64,000 bases of DNA, taken from contig JAIQZQ010000091.1 in assembly GCA_021777105.1 (NCBI GenBank), positions 1-64,000 of the forward strand. Reading direction: 5' to 3'. The stretch comes from Candidatus Anammoxibacter sp. (GTDB lineage Bacteria > Planctomycetota > Brocadiia > Brocadiales > Anammoxibacteraceae). The translations under genes and the position numbers were made by a program. Every line of letters starts with the position of its first letter. Position 1 is the stretch's first letter. Under the pieces are notes generated by a model, which saw only the letters and a program-made list of their open reading frames with translations, ran no database searches and was not told the DNA's origin. This document shows positions 53,097 to 62,918 of this stretch, in pieces.

Positions 53097-54396
53097 ATCG
53101 ATAACTTTTACACCTTCATCGTCCGGTTATAGAGAGTTATTAAAAGTTGTTATAACCCACAATTATTATAACGATTTAATTTGCGATGATTTTGTGATTA
53201 AGCCGACTCCGCATACGGCCAATTTGATAAAGCGGATGGATATGTTGCTTATACCCTTTAGAGGAGGGATAAAACTTTCATATCAGGGTGATTTTGAGCA
53301 GAAGTTTATAGACTATGTAAATTTGATGTGGGAGGAAAAACATTGCCCCAGGCTCTCTTTTAAATTCTATCTGAAAAATCCGTTATTTATAAATTTTACC
53401 GATTTGCCGATTGACTTAAATCCTATAAACGAATGTTTATATCTAAGCAATAGCCTGAGTGACGAACTTTCAACTGTAAATACGAATATCAGCAATGAAG
53501 GCGCGGTCACTTTTATAACACCGAGCATTTTGTTGAAGAGTGAAAGGTTAACGGTGTATCCATCGGAAATTCCAGTGGGGGTAGAAGATACGGAAAATAT
53601 TTATACCGCAAAGTTGATTGATATAGTCGGCAATACAGCCGCCTGGCAAGATTCAACAAATCAAAAAAACAAGGAACAATTGGGCAAGGCAGATAACAGC
53701 AGCTCTAATGACGGTGAGAGCATTAACTCTAAGGTTACATACCCAAAGGTTCTTTATCTGGATATGAAAGATGAAAGGGAGGGGAAATACGCTTTAAGAA
53801 CATTTAAAGGAGATGTTGAAATTAATGATTATAAAAAGGAAACAGGAATTTATGCGGGAATGTCCGGAACGCCTTTTTTATTTTTAGACATCATTTTGGA
53901 CTGTTCTGATGAAAACAACATAAAAGCGGATGTTTACCCTATAGTTGAAAAGAATAAAGACGAAGACTGCTTTGTTGTTAGATCACAAGAGTTTCAAATA
54001 AATTTCAAATCAAGGGCGTTATATTGGGACTATTACATCGTTGAGCCGGAAAACCATGTTAAACTTTACAACCCGTCTATTTATGGCAAGAACAGGCTTG
54101 ACAAACAAAACGGAGAATCTTTTGATTATGCGGGCCGCCAACCTTTTGAAGGCAAAAATACAACAGCCCATCTGTTTAAATCTAAAGAAAAGCTTGAATT
54201 AAAAGAGGTTTCTCCATATGAGCTTAGTTTGGAAGCGTCAAGAAAAGGCGGCGCTGAATCCGCCGACGGAGCGTCTAAATCAGTAATCGTAAAACGTTTG
54301 CCGGTCGCGTCTATAAACCAGATAAATTATAGAGACGGTAAATCAGGCAAAAAAGATCCGGAAAATATGTGTTCAAATATCTATGTATATGTGTAG
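53086..54396 (+). CDS. Unknown protein between cap and sheath genes
   Basis: About 436 residues from the ATG at 53086 (MGSRSITFTPSSSGY); a GTG at 53077 is possible. The N-terminal half is beta-rich with DLICDDFVIKPTPHTANLIK and KRMDMLLIPFRGGIKLSYQG. The C-terminal half contains ALYWDYYIVEPENH. Overlap with the cap gene and the location suggest a structural or assembly part. No known family recognised. Confidence 0.6.
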   Translation: MGSRSITFTPSSSGYRELLKVVITHNYYNDLICDDFVIKPTPHTANLIKRMDMLLIPFRGGIKLSYQGDFEQKFIDYVNLMWEEKHCPRLSFKFYLKNPLFINFTDLPIDLNPINECLYLSNSLSDELSTVNTNISNEGAVTFITPSILLKSERLTVYPSEIPVGVEDTENIYTAKLIDIVGNTAAWQDSTNQKNKEQLGKADNSSSNDGESINSKVTYPKVLYLDMKDEREGKYALRTFKGDVEINDYKKETGIYAGMSGTPFLFLDIILDCSDENNIKADVYPIVEKNKDEDCFVVRSQEFQINFKSRALYWDYYIVEPENHVKLYNPSIYGKNRLDKQNGESFDYAGRQPFEGKNTTAHLFKSKEKLELKEVSPYELSLEASRKGGAESADGASKSVIVKRLPVASINQINYRDGKSGKKDPENMCSNIYVYV

Positions 54397-54404
54397 TAGT
54401 AAAT

Positions 54405-54466
54405 ATCCCGCTTATTCCCCCTCCCTTGGTGGGAGGGGTTAGGGGAAGGTGATAAGAATAGCTCAA
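54405..54466. repeat. CCCTCCCC hairpin (single-ended)
   Basis: One end of the compound repeat element, CCCCCTCCC...GGGAGGGGTTAGG, in the gap before the first sheath gene. It might dampen transcription here. Confidence 0.6.
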
Positions 54467-54516
54467 TTTAAGATTAATATTTAATTAAATTTTTATAATT
54501 TTGAAAGGGAAATAAA

Positions 54517-56232
54517 ATGGCGATTGGCTTTAAAAACAGAAAGACGCCGGGTGTGTATGTTACTGAACTTCAGGCGTTTCCCAAATCAATTGTGGGCGTG
54601 CCCACGGCGGTTCCCGCATTTATAGGATACACGGAAAAGGCTGAAGAGAACGGCAAACCAATCTTTAACAAGCCGGTTAAAATAGATTCAATGGTTGAAT
54701 TCGAAAGACTTTATGGCGGCGCTCATACGCAAACATTCAAAATCGAAAAAGGAACAGACGCTGATTATGATTTTAGAGTGGCTAAAAAAGACGCGGCCGG
54801 CGCGTATGACAATTACACCTTAACAAAAACAAAGGCTTGCTTTTATTTACATCGAAGCCTCCAGTTATTTTATGACAATGGCGGTGGTGATTGCTACATT
54901 GTGTCGGTTGGTAAATACGATAGCGCCGATAGCGCGAGCGGCGCTCCCGCAGCCACGGATCCCGCAGCCACACCTCCAGCAACAACAGATCCCGCAACTG
55001 CGGATCCCGCAACCACGGATCCCGCTGCCGCGCCTCCAGCAGCTTCAGACCCTGCCCCGGCGCCCGCAACCGAAGGCATTGGATCCGGAAAAGTCGAAGA
55101 AAAATACCTAAAGAAAGGCCTTGACATTATTGCAAAAGAGAAAGGCCCTACCATGCTTGTCGTGCCGGACGCTGTTCTTGTTAGCGGCGGAAATACCGAT
55201 TACGTTAAATTGATGACTCAGATGCTTGACCAGGCCAAAAAGCTGCAAGACCGCGTGGCTATTTTAGATGTTTTAGACGGCGATGACCAGGCCAAGATGA
55301 CTGACGCAATTGACGCGTTTAGAACCGGCGTGGGCATTGATAACGACGTTCCGAGCAAATTAAGCTACGGTATCGCTTACTATCCATGGTTAAACGCCAA
55401 TGTAATATCAAAAGACGATATTAACTATACATACATTGACGCGAGCTCTCAGGCTCAACTAAAGACTCTCGTTACGGACGAAGCTAAAGCCAATTTAGAA
55501 CCGGGCGAGACCGCAATACCGAAAGAACAGGAAGATATGATCAATAACATCAAAGACAGCGGCCAAACGCCTAATGAAATAAGCAGTTATGATCAGGCCC
55601 TGAATGCGATGTGTCCGGTTTACTCGATTGTTGAAACTGCAATGGCGAAAAAGTTGAATGTTTTGCCCACGTGCGGAGGAATAGCCGGAGTTTATTCAAT
55701 GGTCGACGCAAACAGCGGTGTTTGGCAGGCGCCGGCTAATGTAAGCATTGCCACTGTAATTTCGCCGACTGTCAGAATAACGGATAAAATGCAGGAAAAT
55801 ATGAATGTGCCTATAAACGGCAAAGCCGTTAACGCTATACGGTCGTTTACAGACAGGGATAACGTTATATGGGGCTCGCGCACACTTGACGGCAACAGCA
55901 GGGATTGGCGATATGTTAATATACGAAGGACCCTTGTCTATATAGAGCAAACACTCAAACAGTCTATGAATCAGTTTGTGTTTGAGGCAAACGACTCTTC
56001 AACCTGGACGGCGGTTAAAAGCATGGCTGAAAGCTGGCTTAACAGCCTTTGGGAAAGGGGCGGATTGATGGGCGACAAGGCTTCCGATGCTTTTAGCGTG
56101 ACTGTAGGGCTTGGCAGCACAATGACCGCCAATGACATACTAGACGGATACATGATCGTGCAAATAATGTTGCAAATGGTGCATCCGGTTGAATTTATTG
56201 AGCTGACTATCAAACAAAAAATGTCTGAATAG
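54517..56232 (+). CDS. Contractile sheath protein 1 with Pro-Ala-Asp-Thr insert
   Basis: 571 residues, phage-tail-sheath family. The N terminus TPGVYVTELQAFPKSIVGVP and C-terminal sheath domain (RDWRYVNIRRTLVYIEQTLK, GGLMGDKASDAFSVTVGLGS and VHPVEFIELTIKQ) are complete. At about residues 147-190 an insert of repeated DPAA/ATTDPA units (Ala, Pro, Thr, Asp) sits where the next sheath has none. The insert is probably surface-exposed. Forms the contracting outer layer. Confidence 0.93.
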   Translation: MAIGFKNRKTPGVYVTELQAFPKSIVGVPTAVPAFIGYTEKAEENGKPIFNKPVKIDSMVEFERLYGGAHTQTFKIEKGTDADYDFRVAKKDAAGAYDNYTLTKTKACFYLHRSLQLFYDNGGGDCYIVSVGKYDSADSASGAPAATDPAATPPATTDPATADPATTDPAAAPPAASDPAPAPATEGIGSGKVEEKYLKKGLDIIAKEKGPTMLVVPDAVLVSGGNTDYVKLMTQMLDQAKKLQDRVAILDVLDGDDQAKMTDAIDAFRTGVGIDNDVPSKLSYGIAYYPWLNANVISKDDINYTYIDASSQAQLKTLVTDEAKANLEPGETAIPKEQEDMINNIKDSGQTPNEISSYDQALNAMCPVYSIVETAMAKKLNVLPTCGGIAGVYSMVDANSGVWQAPANVSIATVISPTVRITDKMQENMNVPINGKAVNAIRSFTDRDNVIWGSRTLDGNSRDWRYVNIRRTLVYIEQTLKQSMNQFVFEANDSSTWTAVKSMAESWLNSLWERGGLMGDKASDAFSVTVGLGSTMTANDILDGYMIVQIMLQMVHPVEFIELTIKQKMSE

Positions 56233-56261
56233 TCTCCTGTTGAATGTTTTGGCTAAATTGA

Positions 56262-56450
56262 GTGAATCTTTTCACCCGCCCCTACCCCCTCCCATCAAGG
56301 GAGGGGGAATTGAAAGTATATATTTATTTTCAATATTTCGGCAATTGGGTGAATTTTTTAACTTTGTGATTTATTCTAAAACGAATTTAAAGATCCAAAT
56401 TCCCCTCTCCTTTGTGGGAGGGGTTAGGGGAGGGGGTATTTAAAATCTTC
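56262..56450. repeat. Compound CCCTCCCC hairpin element, copy 2
   Basis: The same 190-base unit as at 11790-11985, with both GC-rich ends in inverse orientation and the CAATTGGGTGAA middle. It was inserted cleanly in the gap between two sheath genes. Confidence 0.7.
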
Positions 56451-56496
56451 AATCCTGGTTTTAATAATATTTAACTATTTACAGAAAGGCGATGAT

Positions 56497-58074
56497 ATGG
56501 GAGTTGGTTTTAAAAACAGAAAGACGCCAGGCGTCTATGTGACTGAGCTTCAAGCGTTTCCCAAGTCAATGGTGGGCGTGCCCACGGCGGTTCCGGCGTT
56601 TATAGGTTATACAAAAAGGGCAGACGTAGACGGGAAGTCCGCATTAAACGTGCCGGTTAAAATAGGGTCAATGGTAGAGTTCACAAAATATTTTGGCGGC
56701 GCGCCTGATGTTAAATACAAATTAGCCAAAAAGGAGGCGAAAGACTTAAAAAATCCGGCCGACTATGATTTTTTGGTGACGCACAATACAGAGACGGACC
56801 CGACAAAACCGGCGACAAACGCTACCGACTACTATACGCTTGCAATGGACCCGACTGTGACAAATTTTTATCTCTACAATAGTATGCGTTTCTTTTATGA
56901 AAACGGGGGAGGCGACTGTTATGTCGTCTCTGTCGGCAAATATGCGGATGCGCTCACAAAGGCTACACTGCAAACAGGTCTGGATATTATTCATAAAGAA
57001 AAAGGCCCCACAATGCTTGTTATGCCTGATGCCGTTCTTTTAGCTGACGCTGATTTTAAAGAAATCGCAAATAATATGCTTATACAGGCAAAGGAACTGC
57101 AGGACAGGGTAGCGATCCTTGACGTTCCAAAAGACACCCTCGAATTGAGTATTGATGATACGATGGATAAATTTAGAAAATTCCTTAATCCGGACAATGA
57201 TCCTCCAAGCAGGCTAAGCTATGGCATTGCCTATTATCCTTGGTTGAATACCAGCGTAATTGGAAATGACGAAATAACCTATACTATAATTGGAAAATCA
57301 GATTTGCCGACATTGCAAACAGCCCTGGAGGATAGCGTCGCTGACAAATACACCGGTGATAAATTAACCAAGGTAAAAGGCGTTATAGGGCAGATTACCA
57401 CTGTTAGCGAGCCTGCGGATGTCGCGGTTGCGGAGCAGGATATTGTTATGGTGGCGCCGTTGCTGAAAAACATTTTAACTCTTTTAATGAACAAAATGAA
57501 CTTGCTGCCTCCAAGCGGGTCAATTGCCGGGGTTATATCAAGCGTTGACTCAACAAGGGGTGTTTGGAAAGCTCCGGCAAATGTGAATGTAAACGCCGTC
57601 ATCTCTCCTGATGTCACAATAACCAATGAAGAGCAGGAAGATATGAATATTCCTCTTGATGGAAAAGCTGTTAACGCTATCAGGGCATTTGCCGAGAACG
57701 GCATTATTATTTGGGGATCGCGCACTTTGGACGGCAACAGCAAGGATTGGCGGTATGTAAATATACGAAGAACATTGATATATATCGAACAGTCCATTAA
57801 GCTGGCGTTGCGCGAATTCCTGTTTGAGGCCAATGACGCCTCTACATGGACCGCCGTTCAAAGCATGATTGAAGGGTGGCTTGCCGGATTATGGGAACAG
57901 GGCGGTTTAATGGGCGACAAAGCCAATGATGCTTTTGAAGTGCAGGTGGGCCTGGGCAGCACAATGACGCCAAACGACATACTTGACGGTTACATGATAG
58001 TTCAGGTTGTGTTGCAGATGGTGCATCCGGTTGAATTTATTGAACTTACGTTCAAGCAGCAGATGAGTGGGTAA
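56497..58074 (+). CDS. Contractile sheath protein 2
   Basis: 525 residues, paralogue of the first sheath and lacking the Ala/Pro insert. Shares TPGVYVTELQAFPKSMVGVP and the C-terminal KDWRYVNIRRTLIYIEQSIK, GGLMGDKANDAFEVQVGLGS, VHPVEFIELTFKQQ. The variable middle (about 60-150) differs greatly, as expected of exposed domains. PVC-type systems carry two to three sheath paralogues. Confidence 0.93.
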   Translation: MGVGFKNRKTPGVYVTELQAFPKSMVGVPTAVPAFIGYTKRADVDGKSALNVPVKIGSMVEFTKYFGGAPDVKYKLAKKEAKDLKNPADYDFLVTHNTETDPTKPATNATDYYTLAMDPTVTNFYLYNSMRFFYENGGGDCYVVSVGKYADALTKATLQTGLDIIHKEKGPTMLVMPDAVLLADADFKEIANNMLIQAKELQDRVAILDVPKDTLELSIDDTMDKFRKFLNPDNDPPSRLSYGIAYYPWLNTSVIGNDEITYTIIGKSDLPTLQTALEDSVADKYTGDKLTKVKGVIGQITTVSEPADVAVAEQDIVMVAPLLKNILTLLMNKMNLLPPSGSIAGVISSVDSTRGVWKAPANVNVNAVISPDVTITNEEQEDMNIPLDGKAVNAIRAFAENGIIIWGSRTLDGNSKDWRYVNIRRTLIYIEQSIKLALREFLFEANDASTWTAVQSMIEGWLAGLWEQGGLMGDKANDAFEVQVGLGSTMTPNDILDGYMIVQVVLQMVHPVEFIELTFKQQMSG

Positions 58075-58250
58075 AAGCGCGGAGCGCAAAGAGCAAAGCG
58101 CAAAACTGTGAGGGTAGGGGAGGCTTTAGCCGCCCTTCAAAAGAATGACTGCTGAAATGCTCAAAGCGCACAACTGATGACCAATGACTAATAACAAATG
58201 ACCAATTACTGAATTTGATATTTTATTAACATTTATTAAGGAGTGTAATT

Positions 58251-58706
58251 ATGGGTGATGGATCCGTGCAGGATAACATATGGCCTTTGCCAAAATTTTA
58301 TTTTTCCGTTAAATGGGGCAGTGATACCGCGGTAAATTTTCAAGAGGTTACCGGGTTGGAAACCGAAACACAGATTATTGAGTACCGGCATGGAAACAGC
58401 AAAACGTTTTCTCCAATTAAAATGCCCGGATTGGCGAAAGTCGGCAATGTGACAATGAAAAAAGGCATTTTTGTAAACGATAACAAGTTTTGGGACTGGT
58501 ACGATAAAATTAAACTTAACACTATTGCCCGTATTACCGTTATCGTAAGCCTTCTGGATCAAACCGGCGCGCCTAAGATGACATGGACGCTTAACAACGC
58601 ATGGCCTACAAAGATAACCGGCACCGATTTAAAGTCCGACGGAAATGAAGTTGCTGTTGAGTCCATTGAGATTGCTTATGAAACTATAGCTATTGCAGCG
58701 GCTTAA
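58251..58706 (+). CDS. Inner tube protein 1 (gp19-like)
   Basis: 151 residues of the T4 gp19-like tube family: NIWPLPKFYFSVKWGSDTAV, FQEVTGLETETQIIEYRHGN and VTMKKGIFVNDNKFWDWYDK, ending with EVAVESIEIAYETI. Hexamers stack to the inner tube that holds cargo. A GGAG ribosome site precedes it. Confidence 0.92.
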   Translation: MGDGSVQDNIWPLPKFYFSVKWGSDTAVNFQEVTGLETETQIIEYRHGNSKTFSPIKMPGLAKVGNVTMKKGIFVNDNKFWDWYDKIKLNTIARITVIVSLLDQTGAPKMTWTLNNAWPTKITGTDLKSDGNEVAVESIEIAYETIAIAAA

Positions 58707-58816
58707 CCCTTCGGTTTGGGCGCCGGCTCTCACTGGATGTTGGATAAAAGCGTGAAGTGAGATTTGACTAAAGTAGATCTGGTTGCCAAGCCCTGCCCGG
58801 CAACCGGCAATTCGGG

Positions 58817-58880
58817 AAGCCCCTGCTTCGCGTGTAATAGCTCGCTATGTTTTGCGCTTGAACACGAAGCAGGGGCTTTT
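58817..58880 (+). terminator. Strong hairpin terminator between tube genes
   Basis: A perfect 14-bp stem (AAGCCCCTGCTTCG / CGAAGCAGGGGCTT) followed by TTTTTA. Just upstream GGTTGCC...GGCAACC (58781-58805) forms a second hairpin. It would stop or reduce transcription after the abundant tube 1. Related sequence occurs around 36190-36260. Confidence 0.65.
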
Positions 58881-58917
58881 TATATGAACGAGTTTGTAGA
58901 AAGGAAGTAATTGATAA

Positions 58918-59472
58918 ATGGTCGATCCGCAAGGCGCCGTTAACTCTGCGCTTAAAGTATTAGGGGCTTATTATCCGCCTCCGGCTTTTTATTTTAACGT
59001 CTCAATATTCAGCTCAACTGCCGCCGGCATTGCGATGGCAGTGGCAAATACCGCTTTTAAGGTTGATGTTGACGGTAAATTTCAGGAAGTCTCCGGCATT
59101 ACAGCAGAATTTGAGACCGAGGACGTTGCCGAGGGAGGCGAGAACCGGTTTAAACATAAACTTCCGACGCGAGGGAAGTATCCTAATCTTTCTCTAAAAA
59201 GGGGCGCGGTGACATGCTATTCGCCTCTTGCTAACTGGTGTAGCGACACGTTGAACACAAGGTTTATTGAGCCTATAACGACTAAAACTGTAAAGGTTGA
59301 TCTGCTTAACCAAAGCGGGGCGCCTACCCTTTTTTGGATATTTTACAACGCATATCCGGTGAAATGGGAGGTGTCAAGTATGAGTTCGCAGGATAACAAA
59401 ATCTTAACTGAAACTATCGAGATGTCATACAATTATTTTAAACGATACAATACTTATCTTCAGCCGGTTTAG
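58918..59472 (+). CDS. Inner tube protein 2 (gp19-like, extended)
   Basis: 184 residues. Same fold: FKVDVDGKFQEVSGITAEFE, NRFKHKLPTRGKYPNLSLKR and ETIEMSYNYFKRYN. The 35-residue N-terminal extension (including PPPAFYFNVSIFSSTAAGIA) is typical for the tube-initiator type (Pvc5-like) that joins the tube to the baseplate. Confidence 0.88.
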   Translation: MVDPQGAVNSALKVLGAYYPPPAFYFNVSIFSSTAAGIAMAVANTAFKVDVDGKFQEVSGITAEFETEDVAEGGENRFKHKLPTRGKYPNLSLKRGAVTCYSPLANWCSDTLNTRFIEPITTKTVKVDLLNQSGAPTLFWIFYNAYPVKWEVSSMSSQDNKILTETIEMSYNYFKRYNTYLQPV

Positions 59473-59717
59473 ACTGATGATATATGTCGATGACGGAAGG
59501 CAGTTAACAGAGAGCAGATGATTAATGCCTAACCAGGATAACCCGGAAATTAGCTATTAGCAATTAGTCATTAGTCATTAAAAGCTGGACCAGTCTTGTA
59601 GACTTCTTCTAAACGTTTTTGCTTTGCGATTTGGTGAAATTTTTTAATATCTTGTCATGATTTGTCAGGATTTGATTTATAAGCTCCCAGTAACCAATAA
59701 CTAATAAAGGTTCTAAA

Positions 59718-59906
59718 ATGGATAAATCCGGAATAGAAATTGGCAATCTCGACATAAATTTTAGCGTTAGCGGCCGGGAATCCGGCGCCGGCTCCGATAA
59801 CGGCCGGACGTTGAGTAAAGAGTTGCAGGTTATATTAAAAAGAAACATTGTCAGCGAGTGTGTAAAGGAGACTGTGGCTATACTTAAGCAAAGACAGGAA
59901 AGATAA
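59718..59906 (+). CDS. Small DUF5908-type (Pvc6/Afp6-like) protein
   Basis: 62 residues. Starts with a beta strand (IEIGNLDINFSVSG) and ends with a helix IVSECVKETVAILKQRQER, the pattern of DUF5908 proteins that lie between tube and LysM genes in PVC/Afp loci. The stop codon is immediately followed by the ATG of the next gene. Confidence 0.75.
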   Translation: MDKSGIEIGNLDINFSVSGRESGAGSDNGRTLSKELQVILKRNIVSECVKETVAILKQRQER

Positions 59907-60617
59907 ATGACTGGAACCGGAACCGCAGGCAAATTAGAGAAACTTAAAATTACCGCATACAAGGATGAAAAATTTAGCGGTGAAGGCGTGGATTCATGCA
60001 AGGTAGCGATTAATCCTGAGAAATATTCGCGGAAATGCTCAATACAATATAACAAAGACGAAGCAGTCGGTAAATCCGGAGGGTCTCCAAAGTTTTCAAA
60101 AGTGCCGGCGGAAGTGATTTCATTTGAGCTGGTTTTTGACGCTACCGGCGCCATTCCGGCTCCAGCGATGGGCGCGGATCCAGGCGTGCTTACCGGCAGC
60201 GTCGATGAGCAGATTAAAAAATTTACAGGCATTATATACGAATACCAGGGGGACATACACAGCCCATATTATTTGGAGTTGTCATGGGGCGATTTCACAT
60301 TCCAATGCAGATTACAATCCCTTGACTTTAATTATACTCTTTTTAAGCCGGACGGCTCCCCTTTGCGCGCAAAAGCAAACGTAACGTTTGTGGAGTTTCA
60401 AAGCGAGCAGAAACTCGCGGCCGAGGAGGACAATCAATCGCCGGATGTGACTCACATGGTCACCGTCAAACATGGCGAAACCCTGCCGGTTCTTTGCTAC
60501 AGGATATATAAGGATAGCTCCTTATATACTGAAATTGCAAGGGTCAACAATCTCGTGGATTTCAGGCTCATTGAACCAGGCCGCACACTTATCTTCCCTC
60601 CGGTAAAAACAGCCTAG
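59907..60617 (+). CDS. LysM-containing baseplate protein (Pvc7/gp53-like)
   Basis: 236 residues. The N-terminal part (EKLKITAYKDEKFSGEGVDS, then VAINPEKYSRKCSIQYNKDE) is the conserved module of CIS LysM proteins; the C terminus has the LysM motif VKHGETLPVLCYRIYKDSSL and LIEPGRTLIFPPV. It links tube and spike within the baseplate. Confidence 0.9.
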   Translation: MTGTGTAGKLEKLKITAYKDEKFSGEGVDSCKVAINPEKYSRKCSIQYNKDEAVGKSGGSPKFSKVPAEVISFELVFDATGAIPAPAMGADPGVLTGSVDEQIKKFTGIIYEYQGDIHSPYYLELSWGDFTFQCRLQSLDFNYTLFKPDGSPLRAKANVTFVEFQSEQKLAAEEDNQSPDVTHMVTVKHGETLPVLCYRIYKDSSLYTEIARVNNLVDFRLIEPGRTLIFPPVKTA

Positions 60618-60674
60618 CAGAGGTCGTGAATTTACAGTAAATCTGATTCTTAAACCATTAAAAGGAGCATATAT

Positions 60675-62516
60675 TTGCCGACGCCAACGCCTATATCAAA
60701 CGATGTGTCTTTAGTCACATTTACGATCAAGGTTGAAGGGGCCGCGATTAAAGACACATACCTTGTTCACTCTGTTGAAACATATAGCGAGGTAAATACA
60801 ATATCCTATGCCGGAATATATATTTATGACGGCACGCCTGCCGAGGAGAAATTTGAAATAAGCGAAACAGCCACTTTTCTGCCCGGCAAGGAAGTGGAAA
60901 TAACCGCTGGTTATAATTCAAAAGAGAAAACGATTTTTAAAGGCGTTATTGTAAAACAGGGGATTCAGATCACGGGAGACGAGGGTTCCATGTTGGTTGT
61001 CACCGCAAAGGACAAGGCGGTGAAGATGACCCTTGGCCGTAAAAACAATATTTATAATAAAAGCAAGGATAGCGACCTTATCGGCAAATTGATCGGCAAT
61101 AGCGGATTGAGCAAGGATGTTGAAGCAACAACCGTCCAGTATGAAACAATAGTTCAATATTACGCCACCGACTGGGACCTTATGTTGATGAGGGCTGAGA
61201 TTAACGGGCTGATAGTCACTTTAGACGCCGGCAAGGTAACTGTGAAAAAACCGGACACATCACAGAAACCTGTTGTTGAAGTGACATATGGCGACACTAT
61301 TTATAATCTTCACGCGGATATGCATTCGGAATCGCAGGTTAGCTCCGCCTCAATTAAAGGCGCGGCGTGGGATTATTCGACACAGAAGCTTTTTGAATCA
61401 GGGCCGGCCTCGGTAAGTGTGACCGAGCAGGGCAATTATACATCAGCGACGCTTGCTAAAGTTTTCAATATTACCGATCTCCCAATGCAGACCGGCGCAA
61501 GTTTTAACGCCGATTCCCTTAAAAGCTGGGCAACGGCCGAGATTCAACGCTCAATGCTTTCAAAGATTACAGGCATGGTCTCCTTTCAGGGCATGGCTGA
61601 TGTAAAGTCGGGCGTAGTCATAACTCTGGCCGGGGTTGGCGCGCGTTTTAACGGCAATGCGTTTGTCAGCTCGGTAAGACATACCATCGCCGATGGAAAC
61701 TGGGTAACCGAGGCCGGCTTCGGCCTATCTTTTAAATGGTTTTCCGAGCAAATGAGCGATATTGAGGCCCCAAACGCCTCAGGGCTGTTGCCGGCAATAA
61801 GAGGGCTGCAAACCGGCATTGTGCAAAAAGTCGCGACAGATCCAAACGGCGAGTTCAGGGTGTTTGTTGAGCTGCCTTTATTAAAGAGCGAAAATAAACA
61901 GATGTGGGCTCGCCTGGCGACTTTTTACACAACGCCTAAAGGCGGCAGCTTTTTTATGCCGGAAAAGAATGACGAAGTTGTTATCGGGTATATGAACGAC
62001 GACCCTAACGATCCCATAATTCTCGGCAGCCTGTATAGCAAGAAGATTGACACTCCGTTTGCTCCGGATGAGGATAACACAAAAAAGGCGCTATACACAA
62101 AAGGCGAGCTTAAGGTGCTGTTTGATGATAAGGATAAAATTATAACGATCAGCACGCCCGCCGGCAACATTGTCACGCTTGACGATAAAGCGAAAAAGAT
62201 ATCGCTGGCCGACTGCAATAAGAACACTATTGTAATGTCGGATTCAGGCATTGCCATTGACAGCGCGTCAAGTATAAAGATAACCGCAAAACAGGATATA
62301 ACCGTTAATGCGGGAACATCGCTAACGGAAGAAGCGAAGACGGATGTCTCTATCTCTGGGCAAAATATAAAGGCCGACGCTAAAATGGACGCCGCCGTCT
62401 CGGGCCTGAATGTAAAGGCGACCGCGAAGATGGAGTTTGCGGCAAAAGGATTAACCGCAGCGCTGGAAGGCAGCACAATGACAACGGTCAAAGGCGCCCT
62501 GGTGAAGATAAATTGA
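60675..62516 (+). CDS. Spike protein (VgrG/gp27-gp5-like, Pvc8)
   Basis: 613 residues starting with TTG (good AAAGGAG site 8 bases upstream). A gp27-like ring part (about 1-370), an OB fold (GLQTGIVQKVATDPNGEFRV, FMPEKNDEVVIGYMNDDPND) and a beta-prism tip with repetitive SISGQNIKADAKMDAAVSGL. It is the trimeric puncturing spike. No extra toxin domain at the C terminus. Confidence 0.92.
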   Translation: MPTPTPISNDVSLVTFTIKVEGAAIKDTYLVHSVETYSEVNTISYAGIYIYDGTPAEEKFEISETATFLPGKEVEITAGYNSKEKTIFKGVIVKQGIQITGDEGSMLVVTAKDKAVKMTLGRKNNIYNKSKDSDLIGKLIGNSGLSKDVEATTVQYETIVQYYATDWDLMLMRAEINGLIVTLDAGKVTVKKPDTSQKPVVEVTYGDTIYNLHADMHSESQVSSASIKGAAWDYSTQKLFESGPASVSVTEQGNYTSATLAKVFNITDLPMQTGASFNADSLKSWATAEIQRSMLSKITGMVSFQGMADVKSGVVITLAGVGARFNGNAFVSSVRHTIADGNWVTEAGFGLSFKWFSEQMSDIEAPNASGLLPAIRGLQTGIVQKVATDPNGEFRVFVELPLLKSENKQMWARLATFYTTPKGGSFFMPEKNDEVVIGYMNDDPNDPIILGSLYSKKIDTPFAPDEDNTKKALYTKGELKVLFDDKDKIITISTPAGNIVTLDDKAKKISLADCNKNTIVMSDSGIAIDSASSIKITAKQDITVNAGTSLTEEAKTDVSISGQNIKADAKMDAAVSGLNVKATAKMEFAAKGLTAALEGSTMTTVKGALVKIN

Positions 62517-62918
62517 TATCTACTAATATGAATAAATCGTAAAAGTGACTAAAATGAACTAAAGTTAAAAGTGATCTAAAGTTTAGGTAAAAATCTAAGA
62601 TTGTAGATATTACCGAAGCCAATAATAAAGCTACTATATTTAATTTAAATATTTTCCTTTAACTCCCCCTCCATTGATGGGAGGGGTTAGGGGAGGGTGA
62701 CAAGAATCGCGTAAAAATAATGGTATCTATGCTTTGTCCTAGTTAGTAATTAATTTCCTGCTTGAATTGTTTCTGTCAAAATCAGGTTTGGGAGTGAGAA
62801 AAAAATATTGTGCCGCTTTTTTGCTTTTCTTAGTGTCTTTGAGTCTTTGTGGCTTAAATTGCTTTTGATTTTATAATTTTAAAATATTGATAAATTTCTA
62901 TAAGAAAGGAGAAAAACC
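62517..62918. other. Non-coding gap with two repeats
   Basis: No gene. Contains the AAAGTGACTAAAATGAACTA repeats known from 39.7 kb and a CCCTCCCC hairpin (about 62663-62700), then the CTTTGAGTCTTTGTGGC motif. The ribosome site of the PAAR gene follows. Confidence 0.6.

Noticed and set aside
54894..55154. Minus-strand Gly/Ala-rich frame
   Set aside because: Reverse reading of the Ala-Pro repeat insert of sheath 1.
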